Origin: Methylophilus glucosoxydans
Lineage (GTDB): Bacteria; Pseudomonadota; Gammaproteobacteria; Burkholderiales; Methylophilaceae
NCBI RefSeq assembly: GCF_042676145.1
Contig: NZ_JBHTJW010000002.1
Location: 248,001-312,000 of the forward strand
Reading direction: 5' to 3'
DNA length: 64,000 bases
A model generated the notes under the pieces. That model had not been told where the DNA came from. It searched no databases and saw only the letters and a list, made by a program, of their open reading frames with translations. Positions 33,390-42,811 of the stretch are shown one piece after another (positions within the stretch are counted from its first letter, which is position 1; each line of letters begins with the position of its first letter). Both the position numbers and the translations under genes were made by a program.

Positions 33390-35825
33390 CTAATTCGGGC
33401 TCAGCAGCTTGGCTGCCGGATTGGCTGGCAGTTTTCTATCCTCATTGTTGCCACTGTGTTCGCCGATCAGGCGCTCCAAAAAGGAGGGCTCTTCCTCTTC
33501 GGGCGCATGTTCACCCTCCGGGTCAAACAAGCCAGGCAGTGTTTCGGGTTTGGATTGTGGCAAGTGCTCTTCATAAAAATACTCATAAATGCCCGCATCG
33601 TCTTCGCTGATCTGCGCTCCGGTGTAAGCATCTACTTTCAATTGCAAGACGCCCTCAGGCACTTTGTATTGATAAATCGGCTGACCTGACAGGGTTTGCT
33701 GCATATAGCGTATCCAGATAGGTAAAGCTGCGCGGCCACCGGTTTCGCCTCGGCCCAGGTTGTGCGGGTTGTCATAACCCACCCACGCGACTGCCACCTC
33801 TTTTGGGTGGTAGCCAGCAAACCAGGCATCAAACTGGTCGTTGGTGGTGCCAGTTTTACCGGCAATGTCGGGGCGGCGCAATGACAGTGCTGCGCGCGCA
33901 GTCCCATCTCTCACCACGTCTTGTAGCATGGTGGTAATGATGAAAGCGTTGCGCTGGTCAATCACCCGCTCGGCGGAGACATGTTTGCCTGGTTGCACGG
34001 CCTGAATCACCTTGCCGCGGCTGTCCGTGATCTTTTCGATCAGGTAAGGATGCACCTGATAGCCACTATTGGCAAAGGTGGCATACGCGGCCGTCAGCTG
34101 CCAGACCGTGGTTGAGCCCGCGCCCAAGGCGGTAGACAAATAGGCCGGGTGATCCTTGGGGTCAAAGCCAAATTTGCGCAGGTAGTTTTGGGCATAACGC
34201 GCGCCAATCGCATTCATAAGCCGGATTGAAATGGTGTTTTTGGATTGCGCCAGTGCTTCACGCAAACGCATCGGGCCAGCATATTTTTCATCGTAGTTGC
34301 GCGGCTCCCAGCTACTGTTGCTGCCTGTCTCGGTGGAGGTGAAACTGATCGGTGCGTCTTCAAACACACTGGCAGGGGAATAGCCTTTTTCAAGCGCGGC
34401 AGAATAAATAAATGGTTTAAAGCTGGAGCCGGGTTGACGGCGACCCTGGGTGACATGGTTATATTTGTTGCGCTGGAAACTGAAGCCACCGATCAGCGCT
34501 TGTACCTGTCCGGTTTCAGGATTGAGTGCCATAAAGCCACTTTCCACTTCTGGCAGTTGTACTACCGACCATTCTTCACCGTTTTGATATACGCGAATGA
34601 CCGCACCCGGCTTGAGTGACAAGGGGGTGGGTTTGGCGGGCGGCATATGGTTTTTGACCAGCAGCAATGATTTGTCCTGCAGCTTGAGCACCTGGCCGCG
34701 CTTGGTGACCAAAGTGAGCAGGTTGGGTTCCACCTTGGTGACCAAGGCGGGCACAAATTGGTTGTAAGTGACAAAATCACGCAATAAATCAGCGGCTTCC
34801 GACGCCCTGAGTGTTGCCGGTAATGGCAACACTTGCTCTGCGCCACGGAACCCGTGCCGCAACTCAAAATTGATGATGCCTTGAATCATGGCCGTATTGG
34901 CAGCAGCCTGGTGTTTGCTATTGATGGTGGTATAAACACGCAAACCGCTGGTATAAGCCTTTTCACCATAGCGTTTATACAAGCTTGCCCTGACGATCTC
35001 GGCCACGTATTCCCCGCCCAGTGCCTGGATTTGGCGTCTGGATGACTGGAATTTAAGCGGTGCCTTTAATGCTTCTTGATAGGCTTGATCAGAGATCATG
35101 CCATAGCGGTGCATGTCGCGGAGTACTTCGTGCTGACGGTTGATGGCGTAGTCAGGATGAATGTAGGGATCGTATTTGCTCGGCGCTTTGGGCAAGCCTG
35201 CCAGTAACGCGGCTTCGGCCAGGTTCAGTTGTTTCAAGTCTTTGTCATAGTAGGTTTTGGCGGCGGTCGCAAAACCATAGGCGCGCTCACCGAGGTAAAT
35301 CTGGTTGAGATAGAGCTCCAGAATCTTGTCTTTGCTAATGGCATGTTCAATTTTGATCGCCAGCAAGGCCTCTTTAATCTTGGTCCATAGATTGCGTGGC
35401 GTATCTGGATTGCTGAAAAAGTTTTTAGCCACCTGCATGGTGATGGTGCTGGCGCCTTCGTGCCCGCGTCCGGTCAGGTTGTTACGAATCGCCCGCAAAA
35501 TGCCTGTGGTATCAATGCCGTTGTGCTGGTAAAAGCGACGGTCTTCAATCGCCAGAATGGCGTCTTTCATGACTTTGGGCGTTTGTTCAATCGGTACGAA
35601 TGCGCGGCGTTCCTGACCAAATTCAGCCATCAAGCCGCCATCGGCGTCATAGACCCGCAGGGGCAATTTGGGATGGTAATCCGTCAGTGCATCAATCGAA
35701 GGCAGGGAAGGATAGAGGATGCTGATCATCAATACCAGCAAGGCTGCGACGATCAAACTGCCAGTAATGAAGAGGAAAAGAAGGGACTGCAACCAGGTTC
35801 TTGAATTCATGCGTCTTGCTGCCAT
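33390..35825 (-). CDS. mrcA: penicillin-binding protein 1A, bifunctional
   Basis: Class A PBP that polymerises and cross-links peptidoglycan. In 811 residues: a short cytoplasmic end and one membrane anchor (about 12-36), a GT51 glycosyltransferase domain (EDRRFYQHNGID with the catalytic Glu, then GASTITMQVAKN), an OB-like insert (about 300-420), and a transpeptidase domain with SSFK (PGSSFKPF), SKN (AQSKNT) and KTGT (AGKTGTTND) motifs. The C-terminus is acidic and Pro-rich. The gene is divergent from pilM, a conserved arrangement linking the cell wall enzyme and pilus assembly genes. An ATG at 35810 is an alternative start. Confidence 0.96.
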   Translation of the reverse strand: MAARRMNSRTWLQSLLFLFITGSLIVAALLVLMISILYPSLPSIDALTDYHPKLPLRVYDADGGLMAEFGQERRAFVPIEQTPKVMKDAILAIEDRRFYQHNGIDTTGILRAIRNNLTGRGHEGASTITMQVAKNFFSNPDTPRNLWTKIKEALLAIKIEHAISKDKILELYLNQIYLGERAYGFATAAKTYYDKDLKQLNLAEAALLAGLPKAPSKYDPYIHPDYAINRQHEVLRDMHRYGMISDQAYQEALKAPLKFQSSRRQIQALGGEYVAEIVRASLYKRYGEKAYTSGLRVYTTINSKHQAAANTAMIQGIINFELRHGFRGAEQVLPLPATLRASEAADLLRDFVTYNQFVPALVTKVEPNLLTLVTKRGQVLKLQDKSLLLVKNHMPPAKPTPLSLKPGAVIRVYQNGEEWSVVQLPEVESGFMALNPETGQVQALIGGFSFQRNKYNHVTQGRRQPGSSFKPFIYSAALEKGYSPASVFEDAPISFTSTETGSNSSWEPRNYDEKYAGPMRLREALAQSKNTISIRLMNAIGARYAQNYLRKFGFDPKDHPAYLSTALGAGSTTVWQLTAAYATFANSGYQVHPYLIEKITDSRGKVIQAVQPGKHVSAERVIDQRNAFIITTMLQDVVRDGTARAALSLRRPDIAGKTGTTNDQFDAWFAGYHPKEVAVAWVGYDNPHNLGRGETGGRAALPIWIRYMQQTLSGQPIYQYKVPEGVLQLKVDAYTGAQISEDDAGIYEYFYEEHLPQSKPETLPGLFDPEGEHAPEEEEPSFLERLIGEHSGNNEDRKLPANPAAKLLSPN

Positions 35826-35963
35826 CGAGAGAATTACCTATGAATTGTAATCTTTTTTTGCTGATTCATAGGCAGTTAATTATGGAATCATGCAAATAAT
35901 CAGGATTTCCCTGACTCGCAAAAATACATGTAAGCCATTGTTTACCCACTCGAATGCATGAGT

Positions 35964-35979
35964 TGGCATGGATGATGCA
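35964..35979 (+). promoter_or_regulatory. possible sigma-54 promoter ahead of pilM
   Basis: TGGCAT, five bases, ATGCA: the GG and GC doublets are correctly spaced but two bases depart from consensus. It sits 57 bases before the pilM start. Weaker than the site at 24365, and a sigma-70 promoter elsewhere in the 195-base mrcA-pilM gap is equally possible. Confidence 0.35.
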
Positions 35980-36020
35980 TAGCAAGTCGGGCATGTAACT
36001 ATTTATGAAGGGCAATACCG

Positions 36021-37094
36021 TTGAGTCTGGGCTTTTTACAGCGCAAAAAAACCAGTTTTATTGGTGTGGATGTCAGTGCAACCGCCGTCAAGATGGTGGA
36101 GCTCAGTGCCATTGGCAAGCAGCAATTCCGGCTGGATGGCTATGCCAATGTCACGTTGCCTAAAGGCGCAATCAGTGACGGCAATATCAATGATCTCACC
36201 CAGGTGGCTGAGAGCATGCGTGCCGCCTGGCGATTGCTGGGTTCGCGTGCACGTCAGGTAGTCTTGGCCTTGCCAACTGCGGCGGTGATTTCCAAGCGCG
36301 TGATTATGCCTGCCGGATTGCGCGAAGAAGACATGGAGCTGCAAGTCGAGTCTGAGGCAAATCAGTACATCCCGTTCCCGCTCGACGAAATGAATTTGGA
36401 CTTTCAGATCTTGGGCCCGATGGGGAAAAGCACCGATGAAGTGGAGGTGCTGATTGTGGCGGCCAAGAAAGAAAAAATCGATGACCGGGTGGCCGTGGCT
36501 GAAGAAGCCGGGCTCAAGGTGCAGATCATGGATGTTGAGGCCTATGCGACAGAAACGGCTTACCGTCAGATTTTGAGACATTTGCCTGATCACAGTAAAA
36601 AAACTGTGACCATGATTCTGGATATCGGTGCCTTTGTTACCCATATCAATGTGATGGTAGGCACACACTCCGTCTATGCACGAGAGCAAGCCTTTGGTGG
36701 GGCGACCTTGTCGCAAGAGATTCAGCGCCGGTTTGGCTTGTCGCCTGAAGAAAGCGAAATCGCCAAGCGTCAAGGCGGATTGCCAGCTTCTTATGCGCAG
36801 GAAGTGTTGCAGCCGTTTTTACAAAATCTGGCGGCCGAGGCTGCCAGAGCCGTTTCATTTTTCACTAACTCCACCCAATACAACAAAGTTGATCATCTGT
36901 TGTTGGCCGGTGGCGTGGCGGCAACCGATGGCTTGGCGGCACTTATTGAAGAAAAAACCGGCGTGCATAGCTTGGTGGCGAATGCTTTTCAGGGCATGGC
37001 GCTGGCCAGCAAGATTAAACCTTCCCAGCTTGAGACAGATGCCCCAGCACTCATGATTGCCTGTGGTCTAGCGTTACGCGGGGTGGATGCATGA
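36021..37094 (+). CDS. pilM: type IV pilus inner membrane assembly protein PilM
   Basis: PilM is a cytoplasmic actin-like protein that binds the N-terminus of PilN and links the motor ATPases to the alignment complex. The 357-residue protein has FtsA-like features: IGVDVSATAVKMVEL near the start (phosphate 1), MILDIGAFVTHINVM (phosphate 2) and LLAGGVAATDGLAALIEEKTG (adenosine motif). The start is a TTG at 36021, with AAGGG nine bases upstream; the nearby ATG at 36005 is in another frame. It heads the classical pilMNOPQ operon and overlaps pilN by 4 bases. Confidence 0.95.
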   Translation: MSLGFLQRKKTSFIGVDVSATAVKMVELSAIGKQQFRLDGYANVTLPKGAISDGNINDLTQVAESMRAAWRLLGSRARQVVLALPTAAVISKRVIMPAGLREEDMELQVESEANQYIPFPLDEMNLDFQILGPMGKSTDEVEVLIVAAKKEKIDDRVAVAEEAGLKVQIMDVEAYATETAYRQILRHLPDHSKKTVTMILDIGAFVTHINVMVGTHSVYAREQAFGGATLSQEIQRRFGLSPEESEIAKRQGGLPASYAQEVLQPFLQNLAAEAARAVSFFTNSTQYNKVDHLLLAGGVAATDGLAALIEEKTGVHSLVANAFQGMALASKIKPSQLETDAPALMIACGLALRGVDA

Positions 37095-37681
37095 TTAAAG
37101 TCAATTTGCTGCCGCATCGTCAGATCCGGCGTGCCGAGCGTCAACGTGAGTTTGGCTTGATGGCGGCATTGGTGGCCGTCGCGGCCGCAGCCATTTTATT
37201 TGTGAGCTGGAGCTATATCCACAGCAAAATCCAGGCACAGCAAGCACGGAATCAGCGGCTGCAAGACGAAATGGCAAGGCTGGATACCGAAATTGCCAAT
37301 ATTGGCAAACTGAAGGACCAGATCAAGCATGTTTTGGAGCGCAAGCAGATTGTTGAGGGCTTGCAAAGTGACCGTAACCAGGCGGTGCTCATTTTGGATG
37401 AATTGGCCAGACAACAACCCGAAGGTGTCTATCTCAAGAGCGTAAAACAGCTTGAGGATGAAATTGAGCTCAAAGGTGTGGCCGATACCAATGCCCGAGT
37501 GGCGACGCTGGTGCATAACCTGGCTAGCTCAACTATTATGCACAGCCCTAACCTGGTTGAAATCAAAGCCATCACCAACGCACAAGCAATCAAGGAGTAT
37601 GAGTTTGTCTTGCGCGTGACCTTGAAGCGGGATGCTCCCCCTACGGCGGACAAGCAAACCCCGGTGCCGGCTAAAGGATGA
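37091..37681 (+). CDS. pilN: type IV pilus assembly protein PilN
   Basis: A 196-residue bitopic inner-membrane protein. The N-terminal MIKVNLLPHR is the conserved motif inserted into PilM, followed by a membrane helix (about 24-42), a coiled coil (about 45-95) and a small periplasmic ferredoxin-like domain. The tail is Pro-rich (PPTADKQTPVPAKG). It forms a heterodimer with PilO. The ATG overlaps the pilM TGA (ATGA), so expression is coupled. Confidence 0.95.
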   Translation: MIKVNLLPHRQIRRAERQREFGLMAALVAVAAAAILFVSWSYIHSKIQAQQARNQRLQDEMARLDTEIANIGKLKDQIKHVLERKQIVEGLQSDRNQAVLILDELARQQPEGVYLKSVKQLEDEIELKGVADTNARVATLVHNLASSTIMHSPNLVEIKAITNAQAIKEYEFVLRVTLKRDAPPTADKQTPVPAKG

Positions 37682-37687
37682 CCTCGT

Positions 37688-38332
37688 ATGCAATTGTCTG
37701 ACTTTAACAATATTGATTTAAAAAATGCCGGTAACTTGCCGGTGCCAATGAAGGCGGCCTTGCTGGCAATACTGGCTGCTGCCTTGCTGTTACTTGGCTA
37801 CTTGTTTCTGCTCAATCCTAATCTCAAGGAATTAAAAGCAGAAAAGGAAAAAGAGCAGGGGCTGCGTGATGAATACCTGGCCAAGAAAGTCCAGGCCTTG
37901 AGAATGAGTGCCTATGAGCAACAGGTGGTCGAGATTCAGCATACCTTTGGCACGCTGTTGAAACAATTGCCGGATAAATCCGAAATGGATGGCTTGCTGA
38001 CCGATATCAATCAGGCTGGATTAAGCCAGGGACTTTCATTTGAAGGCTTTGTGCCTTTGCCTGAAATATTTGCCGAGTTTTATGCCGAGAAGCCCATCAA
38101 TATCAAGGTGTTGGGGCATTACCATGATCTGGGCGCCTTTGTGACAGAGGTCGCCAAGCTGTCACGCATCGTGACCTTGCATAACTTGCATATTCAGCCT
38201 GCAGGCAAAGATGACAAACAGCCGCATAAAGACATGCTGGTGATGGAGGCCGTTGCCAAAACATATCGCTATCTCGATGCCGAGGAAGTGGCGGCGCGTA
38301 AGGCACTGGAAAGCAAGGCGGCTAAAAAATGA
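37688..38332 (+). CDS. pilO: type IV pilus assembly protein PilO
   Basis: A 214-residue partner of PilN: a short cytoplasmic lead, one membrane helix (about 22-42, AALLAILAAALLLLGYLFLL), a charged coiled coil (ELKAEKEKEQGLRDEYLAKK) and a periplasmic globular domain (LPEIFAEFYAEKPINIKVLGHYHDLGAFVTEVAKL is characteristic). It lies 6 bases after pilN and overlaps pilP by 4 bases. Together PilN, PilO and PilP connect the inner-membrane motor to the PilQ secretin. Confidence 0.95.
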   Translation: MQLSDFNNIDLKNAGNLPVPMKAALLAILAAALLLLGYLFLLNPNLKELKAEKEKEQGLRDEYLAKKVQALRMSAYEQQVVEIQHTFGTLLKQLPDKSEMDGLLTDINQAGLSQGLSFEGFVPLPEIFAEFYAEKPINIKVLGHYHDLGAFVTEVAKLSRIVTLHNLHIQPAGKDDKQPHKDMLVMEAVAKTYRYLDAEEVAARKALESKAAKK

Positions 38333-38859
38333 CGATCAATCTGCAATGGATCCCGGTTGGATTGGCGCTCCTGCTGACCGCATGCGGTAGTAAGCAGGAT
38401 GATGATCTCACCCAGTTTATGAATGAAGCAAACCAGACCATGGTGGCGCCGATAGAAGCATTGCCACAGGTACAAGGGTTTGCGCCCAAACAATATAACG
38501 CAGACGGTGTGTTGCATGATCCGTTTGTGCCCCGCAAGGCCGCGGTACACAACACGAATCAGCCTGACTTGAAACGGCCTAAAGAGCCGCTGGAAGCCTA
38601 TCCGCTCGAAAGTCTGAAGTTTGTCGGCGTGATGAGCAAGAAAAGTATTATGTTTGCCACCATCCAAACGCCGGATAACCTTATTTACCAGGTCAGGCCG
38701 GGGTCTCATTTGGGAGAGCGGTTTGGTGTGGTCACGGCTTTGGGTGAGAACCGGCAAAGCCTGAAATATGAACTGAAGGTAAAAGAGACGATTCAAGACC
38801 CGGTTAGCGGTGAATGGTCTGAGCAAATGACAACGTTGGAACTGCAGGAACATCAATGA
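38329..38859 (+). CDS. pilP: type IV pilus lipoprotein PilP
   Basis: A 176-residue inner-membrane lipoprotein with lipobox LLTAC (acylated Cys at about residue 19), a disordered linker, and the beta-sandwich PilP domain (YPLESLKFVGVMSKKSIMFATIQTPDNLIYQVRPGSHLGERFGVV), which binds the N0 domain of PilQ. Asp at +2 is not present (GSK follows Cys), so sorting is not decided by that rule alone. The ATG overlaps the pilO stop and the TGA overlaps pilQ. Confidence 0.94.
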   Translation: MTINLQWIPVGLALLLTACGSKQDDDLTQFMNEANQTMVAPIEALPQVQGFAPKQYNADGVLHDPFVPRKAAVHNTNQPDLKRPKEPLEAYPLESLKFVGVMSKKSIMFATIQTPDNLIYQVRPGSHLGERFGVVTALGENRQSLKYELKVKETIQDPVSGEWSEQMTTLELQEHQ

Positions 38860-41108
38860 TGAAAATATTTCCTAATCATATTGTCCGATTGGCATTGCTG
38901 ATCGCCATGGCTGCCCAGATTGGTTTTGTGGCAGCAGAACCAACAGACGGAAAAACCCAGCTGCAGGCCGTTGAAGCTACCTTGCAACCCGGAGCCAAGC
39001 TGAATGTGCAGTTGCAGTTGTCGCAACCATTGGCAAGCGCGCCTGTTAGCTTCACCTTAAGTAATCCGCCCAGAGTGGTTTTTGATCTGCCGAATGCCAT
39101 CAATGCGACAGGGAAAAATGTGATCCCGATCAATCAGGGGGTATTGAAATCGGTACAGATCGCGCAAAGCAATGACCGTAGTCGTGTGGTGTTGAATTTA
39201 ACCAAATCTGTACAGCACCAATTGCAATTACAGGGTGCATCCCTGATGGTCGGGTTGATTCAGGAGGCTCAGGAGGTGCCAGTCGCTGCGGCTGCAGCGA
39301 AACGCTTTTCGGAGCAAGCGTCGGGTGCAGCACATAAAATTGAGCACATTGATTTTGTGCGTGGCAGAAATGGTGAAGGCCGGATACTGGTTGATTTGTC
39401 GGATAGCCGGGTGGGCGTGAATGTGCGTAATGCCGGTAAAACCGTGGTGATTGACTTCGCCGATACCGAGTTACCCGAAGCGCTGCAACGCCGTTTAAAT
39501 GTGATTAACTTTAATACCCCCGTGTTGTATGTGGATGCATTACGTCACGCGCATCAAGCGCAAATCGTGATTGAACCGCAAGGCGATTGGGAGCAATCGG
39601 CTTATCAGACCGATAAACGGTTGGTGGTGGATATCCGTCCGTTGGCAAAAGACCCGAACAAGCTGATTCAAGGCTCCAAGCAGGGCTATGCCGGGGAGAA
39701 GTTATCGCTTAACTTCCAGCGCGTTGATGTGAGGGATGTGTTGAAAGTGATCGCTGACTTCACCGGTAAAAATATTGTGGTCAGCGATGCGGTTTCGGGC
39801 AGCGTGACCATTGGTCTGAAAGATGTGCCCTGGGATCAGGCGCTGGATGTGATCATGAAAAGCAAAGGGTTGGACATGCGCGTCAATGGCAGCGTGATCT
39901 CGATTGCGCCGGCCGAGGAGTTTGCCGCGAAAGAGAAGGCACAGCTGACCGCAGAAGCCGAGCGCGAGACTCTGGAAGCATTACGTACAGAAGTCTTTTC
40001 GCTCAAATATCAGAAAGCCATGGATTTCAGAAATATGCTGCTGGGGGGTGGTACGGGCACCACCGGAAGCAGTGGTGGTGCCAGCTTGTCTATGAGTGGT
40101 GGTGCTGGCGGCTCTTCAGGCGGACGGATGAACCGTATCTTGTCTCAACGTGGCAGTGTGACCTTTGATGCCAGGACAAACACGATATTTGTGCAGGACA
40201 CGCCGAGAAAACTGGATGAGGTGCAAGCCATTATTAATAAGGTGGATGTGCCTGTGAAGCAGGTGATGATTGAGTCACGCATGGTGATTGCCTCAAACAC
40301 CTTCTCCAAAGCGTTGGGCGCACGGTTTGGTATTTCACAAACCGGTACACCGGGTAGCAATACCAATCTTTCTATCGGCGGAGGCTTGGGGAACAAGGCA
40401 ACCGCATTCACGGCACCGACGACGGCGGGTAGTAACGGGACCTATACCTTGGGTGCTCAAGGAGGCACGGTGCAAAGTGCCACGATAGGCAACTATATTA
40501 TTAGCTCCAATGGTCAGCCTGATCTCATGTCCAATTTGCCGGTCACCAATGCTTATGGCGGCATCGCGCTCAGTTTGCTCAAGCTCTCGGCTAACTTGCT
40601 GCTGAATCTGGAATTGTCTGCACTGGAAGCCGACGCACGCGGCAAAGTGATTTCAAGTCCGCGCGTAACCACAGCCAATCAGCAAAAAGCCCGTATTGCA
40701 CAAGGCGTGGAGATTCCATACCAAACTGCGACCAGCAGTGGGGCGACAGCCGTCAGCTTTAAAAAGGCCGAGTTGAGCCTGGAGGTGACGCCACAAATTA
40801 CACCAGACCAGAAAATTATTATGGATCTCGATGTGCGCAAGGATAGTAAGGGTGAGGATACCCCAGGCGGTGTCGCGATCAACACGCAAAACGTGCAAAC
40901 GCAAGTGCTGGTGGGTAACGGTGAGACCGTGGTATTAGGTGGGATTTATGAGCAAGTGTCGCGTAAATCTACGGACAAGGTGCCATTTTTTGGTGACTTG
41001 CCTGTGGTGGGGTATGCCTTCAAGCGCAATACCAGACAGGAAGATAAAACGGAGTTGCTGATCTTTATCACGCCTAAAGTCATGGACGAGACGCTGGCCT
41101 TGAACTGA
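38856..41108 (+). CDS. pilQ: type IV pilus secretin PilQ
   Basis: Outer-membrane secretin through which pili extend, 750 residues. Visible in order: signal peptide (to about 28), two AMIN domains that bind peptidoglycan (about 37-130 and 160-260), the STN/N0 domain (LSLNFQRVDVRDVLKVIADFTGKNIVVS), an N1 domain with a Gly/Ser-rich loop around residues 389-428, and the C-terminal secretin domain with VPVKQVMIESRMVIA and the closing VPFFGDLPVVGYAFKRNTRQEDKTELLIFITPKV. It is the last gene of pilMNOPQ; a hairpin follows 52 bases later. Confidence 0.96.
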   Translation: MMKIFPNHIVRLALLIAMAAQIGFVAAEPTDGKTQLQAVEATLQPGAKLNVQLQLSQPLASAPVSFTLSNPPRVVFDLPNAINATGKNVIPINQGVLKSVQIAQSNDRSRVVLNLTKSVQHQLQLQGASLMVGLIQEAQEVPVAAAAAKRFSEQASGAAHKIEHIDFVRGRNGEGRILVDLSDSRVGVNVRNAGKTVVIDFADTELPEALQRRLNVINFNTPVLYVDALRHAHQAQIVIEPQGDWEQSAYQTDKRLVVDIRPLAKDPNKLIQGSKQGYAGEKLSLNFQRVDVRDVLKVIADFTGKNIVVSDAVSGSVTIGLKDVPWDQALDVIMKSKGLDMRVNGSVISIAPAEEFAAKEKAQLTAEAERETLEALRTEVFSLKYQKAMDFRNMLLGGGTGTTGSSGGASLSMSGGAGGSSGGRMNRILSQRGSVTFDARTNTIFVQDTPRKLDEVQAIINKVDVPVKQVMIESRMVIASNTFSKALGARFGISQTGTPGSNTNLSIGGGLGNKATAFTAPTTAGSNGTYTLGAQGGTVQSATIGNYIISSNGQPDLMSNLPVTNAYGGIALSLLKLSANLLLNLELSALEADARGKVISSPRVTTANQQKARIAQGVEIPYQTATSSGATAVSFKKAELSLEVTPQITPDQKIIMDLDVRKDSKGEDTPGGVAINTQNVQTQVLVGNGETVVLGGIYEQVSRKSTDKVPFFGDLPVVGYAFKRNTRQEDKTELLIFITPKVMDETLALN

Positions 41109-41134
41109 TCATTGCATGGCTTGCTGAACGATTA

Positions 41135-41163
41135 CTGACAGCAGACAGGCTTTGCCTTAAAAT
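41135..41163 (+). promoter_or_regulatory. predicted sigma-70 promoter of aroK, running into the pilQ terminator
   Basis: CTGACA (41135-41140) and TAAAAT (41158-41163), one mismatch each, spaced by 17 bases. The -10 overlaps the left arm of the terminator hairpin, and the predicted start near 41170 lies inside that arm. Confidence 0.6.
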
Positions 41164-41190
41164 GCCCAACTGAACAGTTGGGCATTTTTA
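41161..41190 (+). terminator. Rho-independent terminator of pilMNOPQ
   Basis: AATGCCCAACTG (41161-41172) pairs with CAGTTGGGCATT (41175-41186), followed by a short T-run that runs into the aroK ATG at 41190. Confidence 0.8.
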
Positions 41191-41732
41191 TGGGTACGCA
41201 AATACCAAATAACATTTTTTTGATCGGGTTGATGGGGGCAGGCAAGACCACAGTTGGCAAATTGATTGCCAAAAGTCTGGGCAAGACCTTCTACGACACG
41301 GATCATGTCATTGAGCAGCGCACGGGCGTTAAAATCCCGACCATCTTCGAGCTGGAAGGCGAAGCTGGCTTCCGCAAGCGCGAGACCGCCACGCTAGAGG
41401 AGTTTGCGCAGCAGGAAAATATCGTGCTGGCCACCGGCGGTGGTGCCATCATCGCCCCGGAAAACCGCGAAATTCTCAAAAAATATGGCTATGTGATTTA
41501 TTTGCGTGCAAATGTGAATGAGCTGTATTTACGCACGCGCAATGATAAAAACCGACCGCTGCTACAGAATGTCGATGTCAAAGCCAAGCTGGAACAATTG
41601 TTCCATGCCCGCAATCCACTCTATACCGAGACTGCACACCTGATCGTCGATACCGGTCATCAGCCAGTCGCAGTGATTATCCAAAAAATTGAGAGCGCCC
41701 TGAAAGCGTTGGAGCCGTCATGCAAACCTTAA
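41190..41732 (+). CDS. aroK: shikimate kinase
   Basis: AroK phosphorylates shikimate at the 3-hydroxyl in aromatic amino acid synthesis. The 180-residue protein has Walker A GLMGAGKTTV (13-22), the shikimate-binding DTDHVIEQRTG, FRKRE, the ATGGGAI loop, and the LID stretch TRNDKNRPLL. The ATG at 41190 gives the normal N-terminus; TTG 41178 lies within the terminator stem. No clear ribosome binding site is seen between the terminator and ATG, so the leader, if the predicted promoter is used, is only about 20 bases. It overlaps aroB by 13 bases. Confidence 0.95.
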   Translation: MGTQIPNNIFLIGLMGAGKTTVGKLIAKSLGKTFYDTDHVIEQRTGVKIPTIFELEGEAGFRKRETATLEEFAQQENIVLATGGGAIIAPENREILKKYGYVIYLRANVNELYLRTRNDKNRPLLQNVDVKAKLEQLFHARNPLYTETAHLIVDTGHQPVAVIIQKIESALKALEPSCKP

Positions 41733-42799
41733 CCGTCAGCCTGGCTGACCGTAGCTATCCTATCCATATTGGGAATGGCCTGTTACATCAGGCAGACCTG
41801 ATTTTGCCCCACCTCAAGCGTAAGCAGGTGGCGATTGTCAGCAATACAACGGTCGCGCCTTTGTATATGCAGAGCATTGCCCAACCGCTGCGAGAGGCAG
41901 GCGTGAGTGTGATTGAAATCATTTTGCCGGATGGCGAGGCCTATAAAAATAATGAGACCTTGCAAACGATTTATGATCATCTGTTGCAACACCGCTGCGA
42001 GCGGAATACCACGCTGATTGCGTTGGGTGGAGGGGTGATTGGCGATTTGACCGGCTATGCTGCGGCAACCTATTTGCGGGGCGTGCCTTTTATTCAGGTG
42101 CCTACGACTCTGCTCTCACAGGTGGACTCCAGTGTCGGTGGTAAAACCGGCATCAACCATCCGCTCGGTAAAAACATGATAGGTGCGTTTTATCAGCCCA
42201 AGCTGGTACTGGCGGATATTGATACCTTGAGAACCTTGCCGCAACGCGAGTTGTCTGCCGGCGTGGCTGAGGTCATCAAGTACGGGCTGATTCGGGATGC
42301 TGATTTTTTTAATTGGCTGGAAACCAATATGCCCGCCCTGATGGCGCTGGATCATGCCGTAGCCAGCTATGCTATTTACCGTTCATGTCAGAACAAGGCC
42401 GAAGTGGTGGCTGCGGATGAGCATGAGCAAGGCGAGCGTGCCTTGCTCAATCTGGGCCATACGTTTGGTCATGCCATCGAAAACGCCATGGGTTACGGTG
42501 TCTGGCTGCATGGCGAGGCAGTGGCGGCGGGTACCGTGATGGCGGCTGACTTATCGCAACGCATGGGTTGGCTGGATGCGGCACAAGTCGCGCGTATCAA
42601 AACCATCATGCAAGCCGCCAGCCTGCCGGTGACTGCCCCTGATTTAGGCGCGGATGAGTATTTGCGTTTGATGCAACTGGACAAGAAAGTGGCCGATGGC
42701 CGCATTCGCCTGATTCTGCAACAGGCGATAGGCAAAGCCGTGATCACGGCTGATTACGATGCAGATAAACTTAAACAGACGCTGTCGCTGGCGGCCTGA
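41720..42799 (+). CDS. aroB: 3-dehydroquinate synthase
   Basis: AroB closes the ring of DAHP to dehydroquinate, an NAD- and metal-dependent step that starts the shikimate pathway. The 359-residue protein shows the NAD-binding GGGVIGDLTGYAAATYLRG, VDSSVGGKTGINHPLGKN, and metal ligands in EVIKYG, LNLGHTFGHAIE and the HGEAVAAG histidine. The ATG lies in the end of aroK. The aroK-aroB pair is nearly universal in proteobacteria and the next gene, dgt, is 12 bases on. Confidence 0.97.
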   Translation: MQTLTVSLADRSYPIHIGNGLLHQADLILPHLKRKQVAIVSNTTVAPLYMQSIAQPLREAGVSVIEIILPDGEAYKNNETLQTIYDHLLQHRCERNTTLIALGGGVIGDLTGYAAATYLRGVPFIQVPTTLLSQVDSSVGGKTGINHPLGKNMIGAFYQPKLVLADIDTLRTLPQRELSAGVAEVIKYGLIRDADFFNWLETNMPALMALDHAVASYAIYRSCQNKAEVVAADEHEQGERALLNLGHTFGHAIENAMGYGVWLHGEAVAAGTVMAADLSQRMGWLDAAQVARIKTIMQAASLPVTAPDLGADEYLRLMQLDKKVADGRIRLILQQAIGKAVITADYDADKLKQTLSLAA

Positions 42800-42811
42800 T
42801 TCAGAAAGCCC

